NCBI GenBank assembly: GCA_030593645.1
Contig: JAUVGT010000091.1
Span: forward strand, 1 to 13,099
Origin: Deltaproteobacteria bacterium
GTDB lineage: Bacteria > Desulfobacterota > Desulfobacteria > Desulfobacterales > JAUVGT01
Reading direction: 5' to 3'
DNA length: 13,099 nucleotides
A model generated the notes under the pieces. It did not search any database. It was not told where the DNA came from and saw nothing but the letters and a program-made list of their open reading frames with translations. Made by a program: the position numbers and the translations under genes. Shown here piece by piece: positions 1 through 7,535 of the stretch. Each line of letters starts with the position of its first letter. The stretch's first letter is position 1.

Positions 1-18
1 GTCAATGTTCATCTTTTA

Positions 19-609
19 TTAAGACCTATTAATATCCAAAAAATTCTTCAATATCTTCGCACCGGTTTTACCGCTTTTTTCGGGATGGAACTGTACCGCG
101 TAAAAATTATCTTTTTCCAGGGCCGCGGAAAACGGTATAATATACTCTGCCACCGCGGATGTGTTCTCTCCTTTAGCGGCGTAATAACTATGCACAAAAT
201 AAACAAAGCACCCTTTCTTTAATCCTCTGAAAAGAGGGCTTTTCGACCATGTAATACTGTTCCACCCCATGTGCGGCACTTTTTCTTCCGGTGGGAAGAG
301 ATCGACATGTTCATCAAATATCCCAATCCCTTTTGTATCACCTTCTGATGAATACTTGCAAAGGAGCTGCATACCCACGCAGATACCGAGAAATGGCTGG
401 CGAAGATCCGGTATCAGTTTATCAAGATTTTTCTTTTTTATATCTTCCATCGCGGATCCGGCCTCCCCCACTCCCGGAAAAATAACTTTATCCGCGTTTG
501 AAATTTCATCTTGATCATCAGTGACAATCGCTTCCACTCCCAGTCTTATTAGCGCGGATTCCACGGAAAATATGTTCCCCGCGTTGTATTTAATGATTAC
601 CGTTTTCAT
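19..609 (-). CDS. hisH: Imidazole glycerol phosphate synthase, glutamine amidotransferase subunit HisH
   Basis: This subunit hydrolyses glutamine and passes ammonia to HisF, which makes imidazole glycerol phosphate and AICAR in histidine biosynthesis; it acts in the cytoplasm. At 196 aa it has the normal family length. Visible class I amidotransferase features are PGVGEAG (45-51), the nucleophile elbow GICVGMQ with Cys77, PHMGWN (112-117), FVHSYY (138-143) and QFHPEKSG with catalytic His175 and Glu177. The ATG has GGAG about 7 nt upstream. It is the third gene of the hisG-hisC-hisH run, 42 bp after hisC, so it should be co-transcribed under the leader attenuator. An ATG at position 12 just past its stop may begin the next gene, but only four codons are visible. 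Confidence 0.97.
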   Translation of the reverse strand: MKTVIIKYNAGNIFSVESALIRLGVEAIVTDDQDEISNADKVIFPGVGEAGSAMEDIKKKNLDKLIPDLRQPFLGICVGMQLLCKYSSEGDTKGIGIFDEHVDLFPPEEKVPHMGWNSITWSKSPLFRGLKKGCFVYFVHSYYAAKGENTSAVAEYIIPFSAALEKDNFYAVQFHPEKSGKTGAKILKNFLDINRS

Positions 610-651
610 CGTTTACTCCGTCTGTTATTATTGGTTTATCATTTTTGTTTT

Positions 652-1704
652 TCAATCCACCAAACCCTTCAAAGACTCAATCAATCTTTTGTTCTGTTCT
701 GCCGTCCCCACCGTGATGCGGATACATTCTTCACATAAATGCATTTTTGACCGATCCCGTACGATTATCTTATCTTTTAACAGGTGTTTGTAAACCTTTG
801 AAGCGGACGTTACTTTCACCAGCAAAAAATTGGCTTCCGAAGGGTATATTTTTCCGACGACAGGCAGCTTATCCAATTCCATGGCAAGTTTACCTCTCTG
901 TTTGAGAATTCCATTAACCATTTCTTCCTGCCGGTCAGGTTGGTTAAGCGCCTGTATCGCTATCTCCTGTGCCGGACCGTTAATATTGTACGGATATTTT
1001 ATCTTATTTAAAACATCAATGATCTCTTCAGAGGCAAAAGCCATACCCAATCGAATATTGGCCATGCCCCATGCTTTTGAAAATGTCTGCAGGACCACGA
1101 GATTATCATACTCATCCAGGTTTGAAAGCCAGCTTTTATCCGGCGCAAAATCGATATATGCTTCATCGATAATCACAATCCCTTGAAATTCTTTAAGCAA
1201 AGACGCCATCATATCCGGGTCAAAGCAGTTCGCACTTGGATTGTTTGGTGAACAGATAAAAATCAACTTGACTGACGGATCGGTTTTTCGAGCGATTTCC
1301 GAAAGATCGATGTCAAAAAACCCGGTCAACGGCGCCTCCACAACCCCCACATCATTTACCGCGGCGCACACTTCATACATACCATAGGTCGGCGGCAGTA
1401 TCATAATCTTCTCCCTGCGTGGTTCGCAAAAAGCCCGGATTAAAAGATCTATCGCCTCATCGCTTCCGTTGCCCAGGAATATTTTCCCTGGATCAATGTT
1501 TTTAGTATCGGAAAGTATTTTTTTCAGCTTTTTTTGGAGGTGGTCAGGATACCTGTTTGCGGTATAATCTGATACCGATCCGATTGAATTTTCATTGGCA
1601 TCAAGCAGGATATTCTCTTCACTGCTGTCAAATTCATCCTTGGCGGATGAATAGGGCGTCAGCATCCTGATGTTCTTTCGGATCAATGAGTTAATGTCAG
1701 ACAT
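652..1704 (-). CDS. hisC: Histidinol-phosphate aminotransferase HisC
   Basis: This PLP enzyme converts imidazole-acetol phosphate plus glutamate to histidinol phosphate and 2-oxoglutarate. The 350-aa product is full length for the class I/II fold. Motifs include LDANENSIG near the N-terminus, LGNGSDE (77-83) for the cofactor phosphate, SPNNPS (152-157), IIDEAYIDF (178-186) with the PLP-contacting Asp and Tyr, and TFSKAWGMANIRLG with Schiff-base Lys210 and Arg218. IRITVGT (328-334) carries the substrate-carboxylate Arg. The ATG is preceded by GGGAG at about 6 nt. It lies 29 bp after hisG and 42 bp before hisH. No hisD or hisB is visible, so the his genes are probably split or continue to the left. 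The assignment over close aminotransferase paralogues rests on motifs plus operon context. Confidence 0.95.
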   Translation of the reverse strand: MSDINSLIRKNIRMLTPYSSAKDEFDSSEENILLDANENSIGSVSDYTANRYPDHLQKKLKKILSDTKNIDPGKIFLGNGSDEAIDLLIRAFCEPRREKIMILPPTYGMYEVCAAVNDVGVVEAPLTGFFDIDLSEIARKTDPSVKLIFICSPNNPSANCFDPDMMASLLKEFQGIVIIDEAYIDFAPDKSWLSNLDEYDNLVVLQTFSKAWGMANIRLGMAFASEEIIDVLNKIKYPYNINGPAQEIAIQALNQPDRQEEMVNGILKQRGKLAMELDKLPVVGKIYPSEANFLLVKVTSASKVYKHLLKDKIIVRDRSKMHLCEECIRITVGTAEQNKRLIESLKGLVD

Positions 1705-1733
1705 TTGTTTCTCCCTCTGTTCACATATACAAT

Positions 1734-2588
1734 TTATATTATCATCTTCTCGATCGGCACCACCAGTATTCCCTGGGCGCCCGCATTTTTCAGGGATTCA
1801 ATATTTTCCCAGAACTCATCCTCTTTAATCACCGTATGCACGGAGCTCCATCCGTCCATCGCCAGGGGCATAATAGTGGGACTTTTTACACCCGGTAAAA
1901 TCCGGCTGATCTCATCAATCGCATAATTCGGTGCGTTCAGGAGAATATATTTATGGCTTCCGGCTTTTTTAACCGCCCGAATCCGGAACAAAAGCTTTTC
2001 AAGTATCTGTGATTTTTCCACATCAAGATCCTGGCCTGCGATCAAAACAGATTCTGATTTCATAACGGTTTCAACCTCTTTAAGACCGTTACTGATCAAT
2101 GTACTTCCCGTGCTGACGATATCAAATACCGCGTCAGCAAGGCCGATACCCGGGCTGATTTCAACAGAGCCGCTTATTAATTGTATTGACGCGTCAATCC
2201 CTTTTTCTTTTAAAAATTTTCCAAGGGTCACCGGATATGAAGTCGCGATGGTTAAACCATTTAAATCCTGCGCTGACTCATAATGCGCCTGTTTGGGCAT
2301 TGCGATTGAAAGACGGCATTTGGCAAATCCGAGTTTTTCTACAATCTTAATTGGTTTGTCTTTTTCAAAACAGACGTTTTCACCCACAATCCCAGCGTCA
2401 GCCACACCCCTTGAAACACAGTCCGGGATATCATCGTCCCGCAGGAAAAGAACCTGGATCGGAAAGTTTAGCGCGGTCGATTTGAGTTGAGCAGGCTGGT
2501 CATTACAAAAGTTCATACCCGCGTCGGTTAATAGTTTACGGGTTTGTTTGCTTAAGCGGCCTGATTTTTGAGTAGCAATTGTTAACAT
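1734..2588 (-). CDS. hisG: ATP phosphoribosyltransferase HisG, long form
   Basis: HisG condenses ATP and PRPP to phosphoribosyl-ATP, the first and feedback-controlled step of histidine synthesis. The 284-aa product has the two-lobed catalytic part and the PRPP loop LADAVFDIVSTGSTLISNGL (150-169). A C-terminal ACT-like regulatory domain follows (about 210-284, around LPGVKSPTIMPLA), so this is the long form that works without HisZ and should be inhibited by histidine. I chose the ATG at 2588 because it gives the conserved start MLTIATQKSGRL and has AAGGA about 7 nt upstream. An in-frame extension to 2681 exists but reads through the attenuator hairpin and is not likely to be translated. It is the first structural gene of the his operon. 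Confidence 0.96.
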   Translation of the reverse strand: MLTIATQKSGRLSKQTRKLLTDAGMNFCNDQPAQLKSTALNFPIQVLFLRDDDIPDCVSRGVADAGIVGENVCFEKDKPIKIVEKLGFAKCRLSIAMPKQAHYESAQDLNGLTIATSYPVTLGKFLKEKGIDASIQLISGSVEISPGIGLADAVFDIVSTGSTLISNGLKEVETVMKSESVLIAGQDLDVEKSQILEKLLFRIRAVKKAGSHKYILLNAPNYAIDEISRILPGVKSPTIMPLAMDGWSSVHTVIKEDEFWENIESLKNAGAQGILVVPIEKMII

Positions 2589-2610
2589 AATGTGTCCTTT
2601 CCCTAAAAAC

Positions 2611-2642
2611 AAAAAACCCGGTTCCAGAAGGAACCGGGTTTT
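2611..2642 (-). terminator. his attenuator terminator hairpin
   Basis: On the minus strand a perfect 13-bp stem (2630-2642 with 2613-2625, core ACCCGGTTCC) closes a TTCT loop. It is followed by a T-rich run (TTTTTTG TTTTT) ending about 13 nt from the hisG ribosome site. This has the form of an intrinsic terminator. It lies between the leader-peptide stop (2668) and the hisG start (2588), which is where an amino-acid-operon attenuator belongs. Its 5' half also pairs with the leader (see antiterminator). The stem is palindromic and could also stop transcription arriving on the plus strand, although no plus-strand gene ends there. Confidence 0.93.
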
Positions 2643-2695
2643 ATTTTCGTTAATTGCTGTTACTTGCTCATGGGCAATCATCCCCTGTTCCTTCT
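2626..2695 (-). promoter_or_regulatory. his antiterminator and competing leader hairpin
   Basis: The leader RNA segment at 2695-2683 (AGAAGGAACAGGG) is complementary at 12 of 13 positions to 2638-2626 (CCCGGTTCCTTCT), which is the 5' half and loop of the terminator. Forming this duplex prevents the terminator. The same segment can instead pair upstream: CTTCTC (2706-2701) with GAGAAG (2696-2691) around a TCTG loop, extended by ATCATC of the His codons with GATGAT (2682-2677). A ribosome stalled on the His codons would cover the upstream partner and free the antiterminator. This is the classical 1:2 / 2:3 / 3:4 attenuation logic. I found the pairings by eye and calculated no energies. Confidence 0.88.
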
Positions 2696-2754
2696 CCAGA
2701 GAGAAGATGGTGATGATGATGATGAATAAGTGTGTAAGCGGTTATTAATTTCAT
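2668..2754 (-). CDS. hisL: his operon leader peptide HisL, six consecutive His codons
   Basis: This is a 28-codon reading frame starting ATG at 2754 and ending TGA at 2668-2670. It begins MKLITAYTLI, then has six His codons in a row (2707-2724: five CAT and one CAC), and ends LLSGEGTGDDCP. The His run directly precedes the antiterminator segment and the attenuator hairpin, so the peptide is a sensor of charged tRNA-His, not a product with its own function. The nearest AAGGA lies about 13 nt upstream, a little far, and is duplicated in a 12-bp tandem repeat. It sits about 36 nt inside the transcript predicted from the upstream promoter. Confidence 0.93.
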   Translation of the reverse strand: MKLITAYTLIHHHHHHLLSGEGTGDDCP

Positions 2755-2762
2755 GATTTTTT

Positions 2763-2786
2763 GATAATCCTTATGATAATCCTTAT
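2763..2786 (-). repeat. Two tandem 12-bp units in the his leader 5' end
   Basis: Two perfect head-to-tail copies of ATAAGGATTATC (minus strand) lie between the predicted transcription start and the hisL ATG. Each copy contains AAGGA, so the leader has two Shine-Dalgarno-like sites, about 13 and 25 nt from the start codon. It may be a chance duplication or may tune leader translation. Confidence 0.75.
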
Positions 2787-2796
2787 ATTTTCTATT

Positions 2797-2825
2797 TATT
2801 TACACTTAAACATTCCGTTTGTCAA
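2797..2825 (-). promoter_or_regulatory. Sigma-70 type promoter of the his operon
   Basis: On the minus strand there is TTGACA (2825-2820), a 17-nt spacer, and TAAATA (2802-2797). The -35 box is consensus and the spacing is ideal. Transcription would start near 2790, giving a short leader before hisL. The promoter lies only 20-48 bp past the stop of the 836-codon gene on the same strand, with no terminator between them, so read-through from that gene may add to his expression. Confidence 0.85.
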
Positions 2826-2844
2826 CAGTATTCAGCGGCTTTAA

Positions 2845-5355
2845 CTAAGAATCAACGATATCCTTTGTTTCCCGGGCGGTTTGCATATTATGTTTTTTAT
2901 TTTTTCGATACAAAACAGCCTGATAGGAAAAACTGATCCAGAAAAGAACAAATAAAGGCAGCGCGATAAATTTTGAAATAAAGCTGCCGGCGATAAATAA
3001 TCCAAGCAGTACATAAGTGGTCATTGATGATTGCACGGCCTGATTAAATAATTGTTCATGGCTTAAGTAATACCTCCGTAAATTATTAAAGCCATCTTTT
3101 ACAAGAATAAATATCCCTTTAATCCTGTTTCTGATTATATATATCAGCCCGATTAACAGCAATATCACTGCCCAGATGACTCCTTTAGTAATAAGGTTCT
3201 GAGTATATGCCATGTTAATATTCAAAGGATCTTTACTCGTAATAATCGTTTTGGCAAACCTGTATACCTGTCCGCCGGTCGGAATTTCTATTTGAATCGG
3301 CATGATTCCGGCTGTTCCTTTCCCGCTGTAGGCTATCCCCTGCTGATCCGCCTGCTGAGCCAGCATATTTAAGCGATTACTGAATTCAAGTTCCGCGGTT
3401 AGCTGATTTGTGATTTGTTCCTGTCTGAGCGGCATGTTCCTGAATTTACTTTGATAATTTTTGCCTTTATAAATTTTCCGCAGTTGCTCTTTACCAATGG
3501 CTTTATTGCTATTGTTTCCCGACCGGTTTAGTTCCTGCATTACATTTTCATCATACTGTCTTTGCGCGCCTGAAAATACATTAACGCCCCTGATGATTTC
3601 TTCTTTTTCAAGTGTGGAGTCAAAATAATGAAACGAATAGTCATTCGGTAGATATATTGACCAGATCAACTGGCTGATCATGAGATCAACATTCGGAAGA
3701 CTCGATTTTTTTGAACCTGAAAATGAAAATTTGTCTTCAACCTGACAGTAAATGATTTCCACAGGAAAATTGGAAAGCCGTCGATCTACCAGGCGAGAAC
3801 GAATCAGCGGTACAAGTAGCTTTCCCTGCCCATTCAGTGAGGATTCAACCGGTTTATTATCGACAGACACACTCCATATATCCGCTTTTTCCGGAAGTTT
3901 TATCTCCAGAAACTGTTTCGCGCTGTTTCTCATCTGGTAAACAAGCCTGTGCACAACCTTACCATCTTCAGTAAAAAGTGTGACCACACTCCCTGAATTT
4001 ATTGTCGCCACCGGTGCGGCGATTTTTTCGTGTTTCTTGATATCGAGCACCAGGCTGTATGGGTGTTTTAAATACCTGAAGGCATAGATCAGCGGCTTGA
4101 CTGATTTATTATATAAACGCCGTGGGAGTTTCTGCGCGGCAACTTTTTCCATACCCGCACTTTCAGCCACCTTTACTTCAGCACTTGTATTCAATTCAAT
4201 GCCCACAAATCCTGTCTCCCGAACCGTATCCAAAGTCTTGATACCTGAAAACGCGTTTGTAATACCTTTTTCAGACAGGGGTATTTCCGATGCAATATTT
4301 ATCAAAACATTCCCTTTTTTACTATATGTGAAGGGAACCATGACTTCCCGAAATTTGCCATCTATGCTTTCCTGCCATTCACCCACACCATCTCCCGTGA
4401 TACTGAGTATATTGAATTCATCAGGTACTGCCAAACGCAGGCTGTCAATTTCCTTATGAAGGATATTATAACTGATCTCTGTACTGACTTTCAATGCATC
4501 GTCATCAATAGAAACAAGATGATATACCTCACCGAACAACTTTGGCGGTATCTTTTCTACGATTTCCGCCTTTTTTCTCCAGCGTATGCTGATGGCATTG
4601 CCCTGAGCCACCACAGCCGATACCACGGTACTTTTACCTTTTGATTCGGTTAAAATCTGTCTGGCCTGGGGAATTTCAACATCAATCTTTTCAATCGGAA
4701 ACTCAAGTTTGAAAAGCGTAATTGGAGTTTGTTTGATGTTAAAATCGATTTTGTGAGGACCCTTTTCAATTGATGATTTTAGAGAAAACAAAGCCGTGGC
4801 CTGATACCTTCCGGGTTTTGAAAGCATAATATGATGATAACCATTTTCACTCACAACAAGCGCGGTCTCGTTGTTTACGGATATCTCTTCCAGTGCAATA
4901 TTTTGATGCAAAAGGGGTACTTTAAGATATTTATCAGATTTTAAAATATGAATGTCAAAAATTGCAGTAAATGATGTACTGTTTTTACTCATCTTCCCTG
5001 AATAAGCCGCTTTTGTAATCAAATAATCAAACGGCGGTTTAATATCCGGCTCAGTCGGAGCTTTCATCCGCCCCACCAGCTTTTTAAATTCACCAGGTGT
5101 AAGCACAACATTTCCCTGCTTCAACATATGGGGAGGTATGGTTTTAACACCGGTCTGTTCCAACAGCTTTTGAAATGTTTCCATGGACAGAACAATCTCG
5201 TTCTTATCAAGAGGTAAAAACTTCTTAAACTCATCCCATGGTATTGTCAGGCTGTTTTCACTTTTTTCATTAGCTTCCGCTAATACACCGGAAACCATAA
5301 TGATCAATGAAAATATGATGACCATATAATATCGCGACGAAATGATTCGTAACAT
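2845..5355 (-). CDS. Large exported, membrane-anchored protein of unknown function
   Basis: I do not recognise this 836-aa protein. It has a signal peptide (hydrophobic 11-25, likely cut after VSGVLA at residue 26), a long body of alternating beta-type segments without Cys clusters (about 100-600), and a polar linker (about 620-720). The C-terminus holds hydrophobic segments near 725-741, 779-795 and 796-813 and a charged cytoplasmic tail. Residues 37-94 contain three related short units (IPWDEFKKFL, LSMETFQKLL, LTPGEFKKLV). The layout suggests an envelope protein with most of its mass outside the inner membrane. No catalytic motif is evident. The start is supported by AAGGAG 7 nt upstream; a second Met at 11 would still give a signal peptide. 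It appears to stand alone, upstream of and co-directional with the his operon. Confidence 0.9.
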   Translation of the reverse strand: MLRIISSRYYMVIIFSLIIMVSGVLAEANEKSENSLTIPWDEFKKFLPLDKNEIVLSMETFQKLLEQTGVKTIPPHMLKQGNVVLTPGEFKKLVGRMKAPTEPDIKPPFDYLITKAAYSGKMSKNSTSFTAIFDIHILKSDKYLKVPLLHQNIALEEISVNNETALVVSENGYHHIMLSKPGRYQATALFSLKSSIEKGPHKIDFNIKQTPITLFKLEFPIEKIDVEIPQARQILTESKGKSTVVSAVVAQGNAISIRWRKKAEIVEKIPPKLFGEVYHLVSIDDDALKVSTEISYNILHKEIDSLRLAVPDEFNILSITGDGVGEWQESIDGKFREVMVPFTYSKKGNVLINIASEIPLSEKGITNAFSGIKTLDTVRETGFVGIELNTSAEVKVAESAGMEKVAAQKLPRRLYNKSVKPLIYAFRYLKHPYSLVLDIKKHEKIAAPVATINSGSVVTLFTEDGKVVHRLVYQMRNSAKQFLEIKLPEKADIWSVSVDNKPVESSLNGQGKLLVPLIRSRLVDRRLSNFPVEIIYCQVEDKFSFSGSKKSSLPNVDLMISQLIWSIYLPNDYSFHYFDSTLEKEEIIRGVNVFSGAQRQYDENVMQELNRSGNNSNKAIGKEQLRKIYKGKNYQSKFRNMPLRQEQITNQLTAELEFSNRLNMLAQQADQQGIAYSGKGTAGIMPIQIEIPTGGQVYRFAKTIITSKDPLNINMAYTQNLITKGVIWAVILLLIGLIYIIRNRIKGIFILVKDGFNNLRRYYLSHEQLFNQAVQSSMTTYVLLGLFIAGSFISKFIALPLFVLFWISFSYQAVLYRKNKKHNMQTARETKDIVDS

Positions 5356-5387
5356 AATAGTGCTCCTTTCATATTTAGAAATGGATT

Positions 5388-5415
5388 TTTATCTAATTAT
5401 GAAACAGGCAGACAA
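5388..5415 (-). promoter_or_regulatory. Weak candidate promoter for the 836-aa protein gene
   Basis: On the minus strand there is TTGTCT (5415-5410), a 16-nt spacer, and GATAAA (5393-5388), placed 33 nt before the start codon. The match is moderate, and AT-rich DNA yields such pairs by chance. Confidence 0.3.
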
Positions 5416-5572
5416 ATATGTCGTCATCGAAAAGTAAAACATCTGTAAAAAGTTTGTAAAATCATGAAGCTATTACCCCGGTTAAACATAAAAAATGTTT
5501 TGGTTGGTCAATTTGCGGGTGTGCAACGGAGTGTGAATTATAACCACTTAAATATCCACACTCTTTTATGGT

Positions 5573-5736
5573 TAAGGGTTCGCGTAAAAATAAATTCTCA
5601 AATTTTAAGGATCGAGACGCCCAGCCGGCAAGGCGCAAAAACGTATAAATATCAAGCATATTTCGAGCTTTTGCAACACAGCCGAATGGGATGATTCGCC
5701 CTTTAAAATGTGAAGTTATTTTTGCGCGAGCCCTTA
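5573..5736 (-). repeat. Fold-back (MITE-like) repeat, copy A
   Basis: This 164-bp element is bounded by TAAGGGTTCGCG and CGCGAGCCCTTA. Its reverse complement matches copy C (12337-12499) along the whole length with about a dozen differences by eye, so the two copies are in opposite orientation. The terminal inverted repeats are about 30 bp (GCAAAAATAA core, then TTCACATTTTAA). The interior arms are also complementary, so the unit can fold into one long hairpin. No coding capacity is evident. Confidence 0.88.
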
Positions 5737-5868
5737 GGAAAGATTTAAACAGTCAGAGAGAACCTAATCACTAAAGCAGACAAAAAGTCATTCCCGTGGA
5801 TGAAACTGTGTCACATAGGATCAAGTTCTATTTGCTGCAATAAAAATAGATTCTTATTTGAAAGGTGA

Positions 5869-6714
5869 TTAATTATTTTTAAACAAACGGGCGCCCGCTG
5901 CCACGGCCAGATATACTGATCCAGCGATTACTATAATTGTGGGACCGCTTGATAATTCATATATGTAACTCAGTCCAAGGCCTGACCATATAAAAACAAT
6001 ACATACAATGACAGCAAGAATCATCATCTGCCAGAGCTTTTTCGCAAACTGACCGGCGACAGCTGCCGGGAGCGTCAACAGCGCAATGACCATAACGATT
6101 CCGACTACACGGACCAAAAGGACTACGGTCAGGGCGGTCAGACATAAAAGGAGTATGTAGTAAATATCTGAATGGATTCCCCTGAGTCTGGCGAATTCAT
6201 CATCAAAGCAGATGGCCTGAAGTTTATTATAGAAATAAACCGTTAATACGATAACGATAATATCAAGTAATAATACCAGCTTAATGTCATTGGGAGAAAT
6301 CAGCAGTATATCACCAAACAGATAGCTGGTAATATCAAAGTATCCCGGGGTGAGGTCAATAAACAGAAGACCGATGGCCATGCCTGTAGCCCATAGCGCG
6401 CCTATGACTGTGTCTTCCCTCTGTTTCGCGTAAAGGCTGACCAGACCGATAATCGCAGCGGCCAACACCGCGGATATCACGGCACCATACATGGGGTCAA
6501 ACCATTCGATTCCGATTTTCTTCTGTACATAGAGTGCCGCGCCGATTCCACCGAATACGCAGTGTGAAATCGCGCCGGCCAGGTAACTGATTCTTCTTGT
6601 TACCACATAGGTCCCGATGATACCGAAAGAAAAAGCGGATAAGGTTCCCACGATAAAGGCTAAGCGTAAAAATTCATTGTCCGGATCAAAAAGGGCTTTT
6701 ACAATCTCGATCAT
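5869..6714 (-). CDS. znuB: Metal (Zn/Mn) ABC transporter permease, ZnuB family
   Basis: This is the membrane subunit of a cluster A-I metal importer. From the chosen start it is 281 aa and almost entirely hydrophobic, with about eight to nine membrane segments. Family hallmarks include SFGIIGTYVVTRRISYLAGA and SHCVFGGIG near the N-terminus, ATGMAIGLLFID in the middle, and VRVVGIVMVIALLTLPAAVA, the usual permease core before the last helices. The ATG at 6714 has GGAGG at 8 nt. Upstream Met codons at 6720 (spacing 2 nt) and 6747 are less suitable. The gene begins inside the 3' end of the ATPase gene with a 29-nt overlap, which implies translational coupling. Zinc versus manganese cannot be decided from sequence alone. 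Confidence 0.93.
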   Translation of the reverse strand: MIEIVKALFDPDNEFLRLAFIVGTLSAFSFGIIGTYVVTRRISYLAGAISHCVFGGIGAALYVQKKIGIEWFDPMYGAVISAVLAAAIIGLVSLYAKQREDTVIGALWATGMAIGLLFIDLTPGYFDITSYLFGDILLISPNDIKLVLLLDIIVIVLTVYFYNKLQAICFDDEFARLRGIHSDIYYILLLCLTALTVVLLVRVVGIVMVIALLTLPAAVAGQFAKKLWQMMILAVIVCIVFIWSGLGLSYIYELSSGPTIIVIAGSVYLAVAAGARLFKNN

Positions 6715-7465
6715 GTTCATGCCCTCCTTCACTGCATCGATGATCATGACGGATCATGCGCAGATCCGCTCCATAGATCTCCTGGATTATCTCGCCGTTG
6801 ATTTCACTGGTGGGGTGGACCACCACTTTCCGGTTCACACAGATTACACTTTTTACGACCTGTGAAACAAATCCCATATCATGGGACACGATCATAATGG
6901 TCATGCGGCTGTTTAATTCCTGGAGCATATCAAACATGACTTTTTCTACCCTAAGATCAATGTTTGAGGTGGGTTCATCCAAAAGAAGTAAATCAGGATT
7001 TCCGGTCAAGGCCCTTGCGATTAATACCCTTTGTCTCTGCCCCCCTGACAGCTCACTGAACTGCTGGCCAGCCCGATCAATCAGGTCGACTTCTTCAAGA
7101 GAGGCACTGGCCGCTTGTTTGTCCTCTTTTGAAAACCTGCCGCCCAGGCCGTGGCCAAGACGGCCCATCAGTACCACATCCAATACGGTGACCGGAAAAT
7201 GTAGATCAAGATCAATATACTGCGGTATGTATCCCATCCTGAACCTGGATTTTTTGGGAGTATGATTAAATACTTTGATTTCACCTGTATCAGGTTTGAT
7301 TAAACCGAGAAGCAGTTTAAGCAGCGTGGTTTTTCCACTTCCGTTCGGTCCCACAATACTTGCAAAATCATGCGGTTCAACCGAAAGGTTCACATTTTCC
7401 AGAACCGGCTCTTTTGCGTACGCAAAGGTTACATTTTGAATATCAACAACGCTGTTGGCTGACAT
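6686..7465 (-). CDS. znuC: Metal (Zn/Mn) ABC transporter ATPase, ZnuC family
   Basis: This 259-aa nucleotide-binding subunit powers metal uptake through the adjacent permease. Walker A is GPNGSGKTT (39-47), the Q-loop Gln is 82, the signature LSGGQRQ is 139-145, Walker B is LLLLDEP (159-165) and the H-loop His is 195. All catalytic elements are present. The tail after residue 235 is rich in His, Cys and Asp (RHDHRC, GGHEHDRDC), which could bind metal. Part of that tail is encoded by the ribosome site and start codons of the overlapping permease gene. The ATG follows AAGGAG at about 7 nt. It lies 70 bp after the binding-protein gene in one operon. Confidence 0.95.
   Translation of the reverse strand: MSANSVVDIQNVTFAYAKEPVLENVNLSVEPHDFASIVGPNGSGKTTLLKLLLGLIKPDTGEIKVFNHTPKKSRFRMGYIPQYIDLDLHFPVTVLDVVLMGRLGHGLGGRFSKEDKQAASASLEEVDLIDRAGQQFSELSGGQRQRVLIARALTGNPDLLLLDEPTSNIDLRVEKVMFDMLQELNSRMTIMIVSHDMGFVSQVVKSVICVNRKVVVHPTSEINGEIIQEIYGADLRMIRHDHRCSEGGHEHDRDCKSPF
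6723..6727 (-). promoter_or_regulatory. Ribosome binding site deciding the permease start
   Basis: GGAGG on the minus strand lies 8 nt before the ATG at 6714, against only 2 nt before the ATG at 6720, and it lies downstream of the ATG at 6747. It sits within the coding sequence of the ATPase C-terminal tail. Confidence 0.75.
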
Positions 7466-7535
7466 TGATGACTCCTTATTTATCTGAAGCGAACAAAGTT
7501 TGAAGAATTAACATCGCCCTGCCGGTGCTTATTCT

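Larger units (their letters stand above)
5356..5868. other. 513-bp intergenic region
   Basis: This stretch separates the start of the 836-aa protein gene from the 3' end of the metal-permease gene. It holds a fold-back repeat copy (5573-5736) and a weak candidate promoter for the 836-aa gene. Short open frames here overlap the repeat and lack ribosome sites, so I do not call them. I see no clear terminator for the transporter operon and no RNA gene. Confidence 0.7.

Noticed and set aside
5462..5659. 65-codon minus-strand frame within the copy A region
   Set aside because: It resembles the end of another frame at 12210-12500 only because both cross the same fold-back repeat; no ribosome site or independent support.
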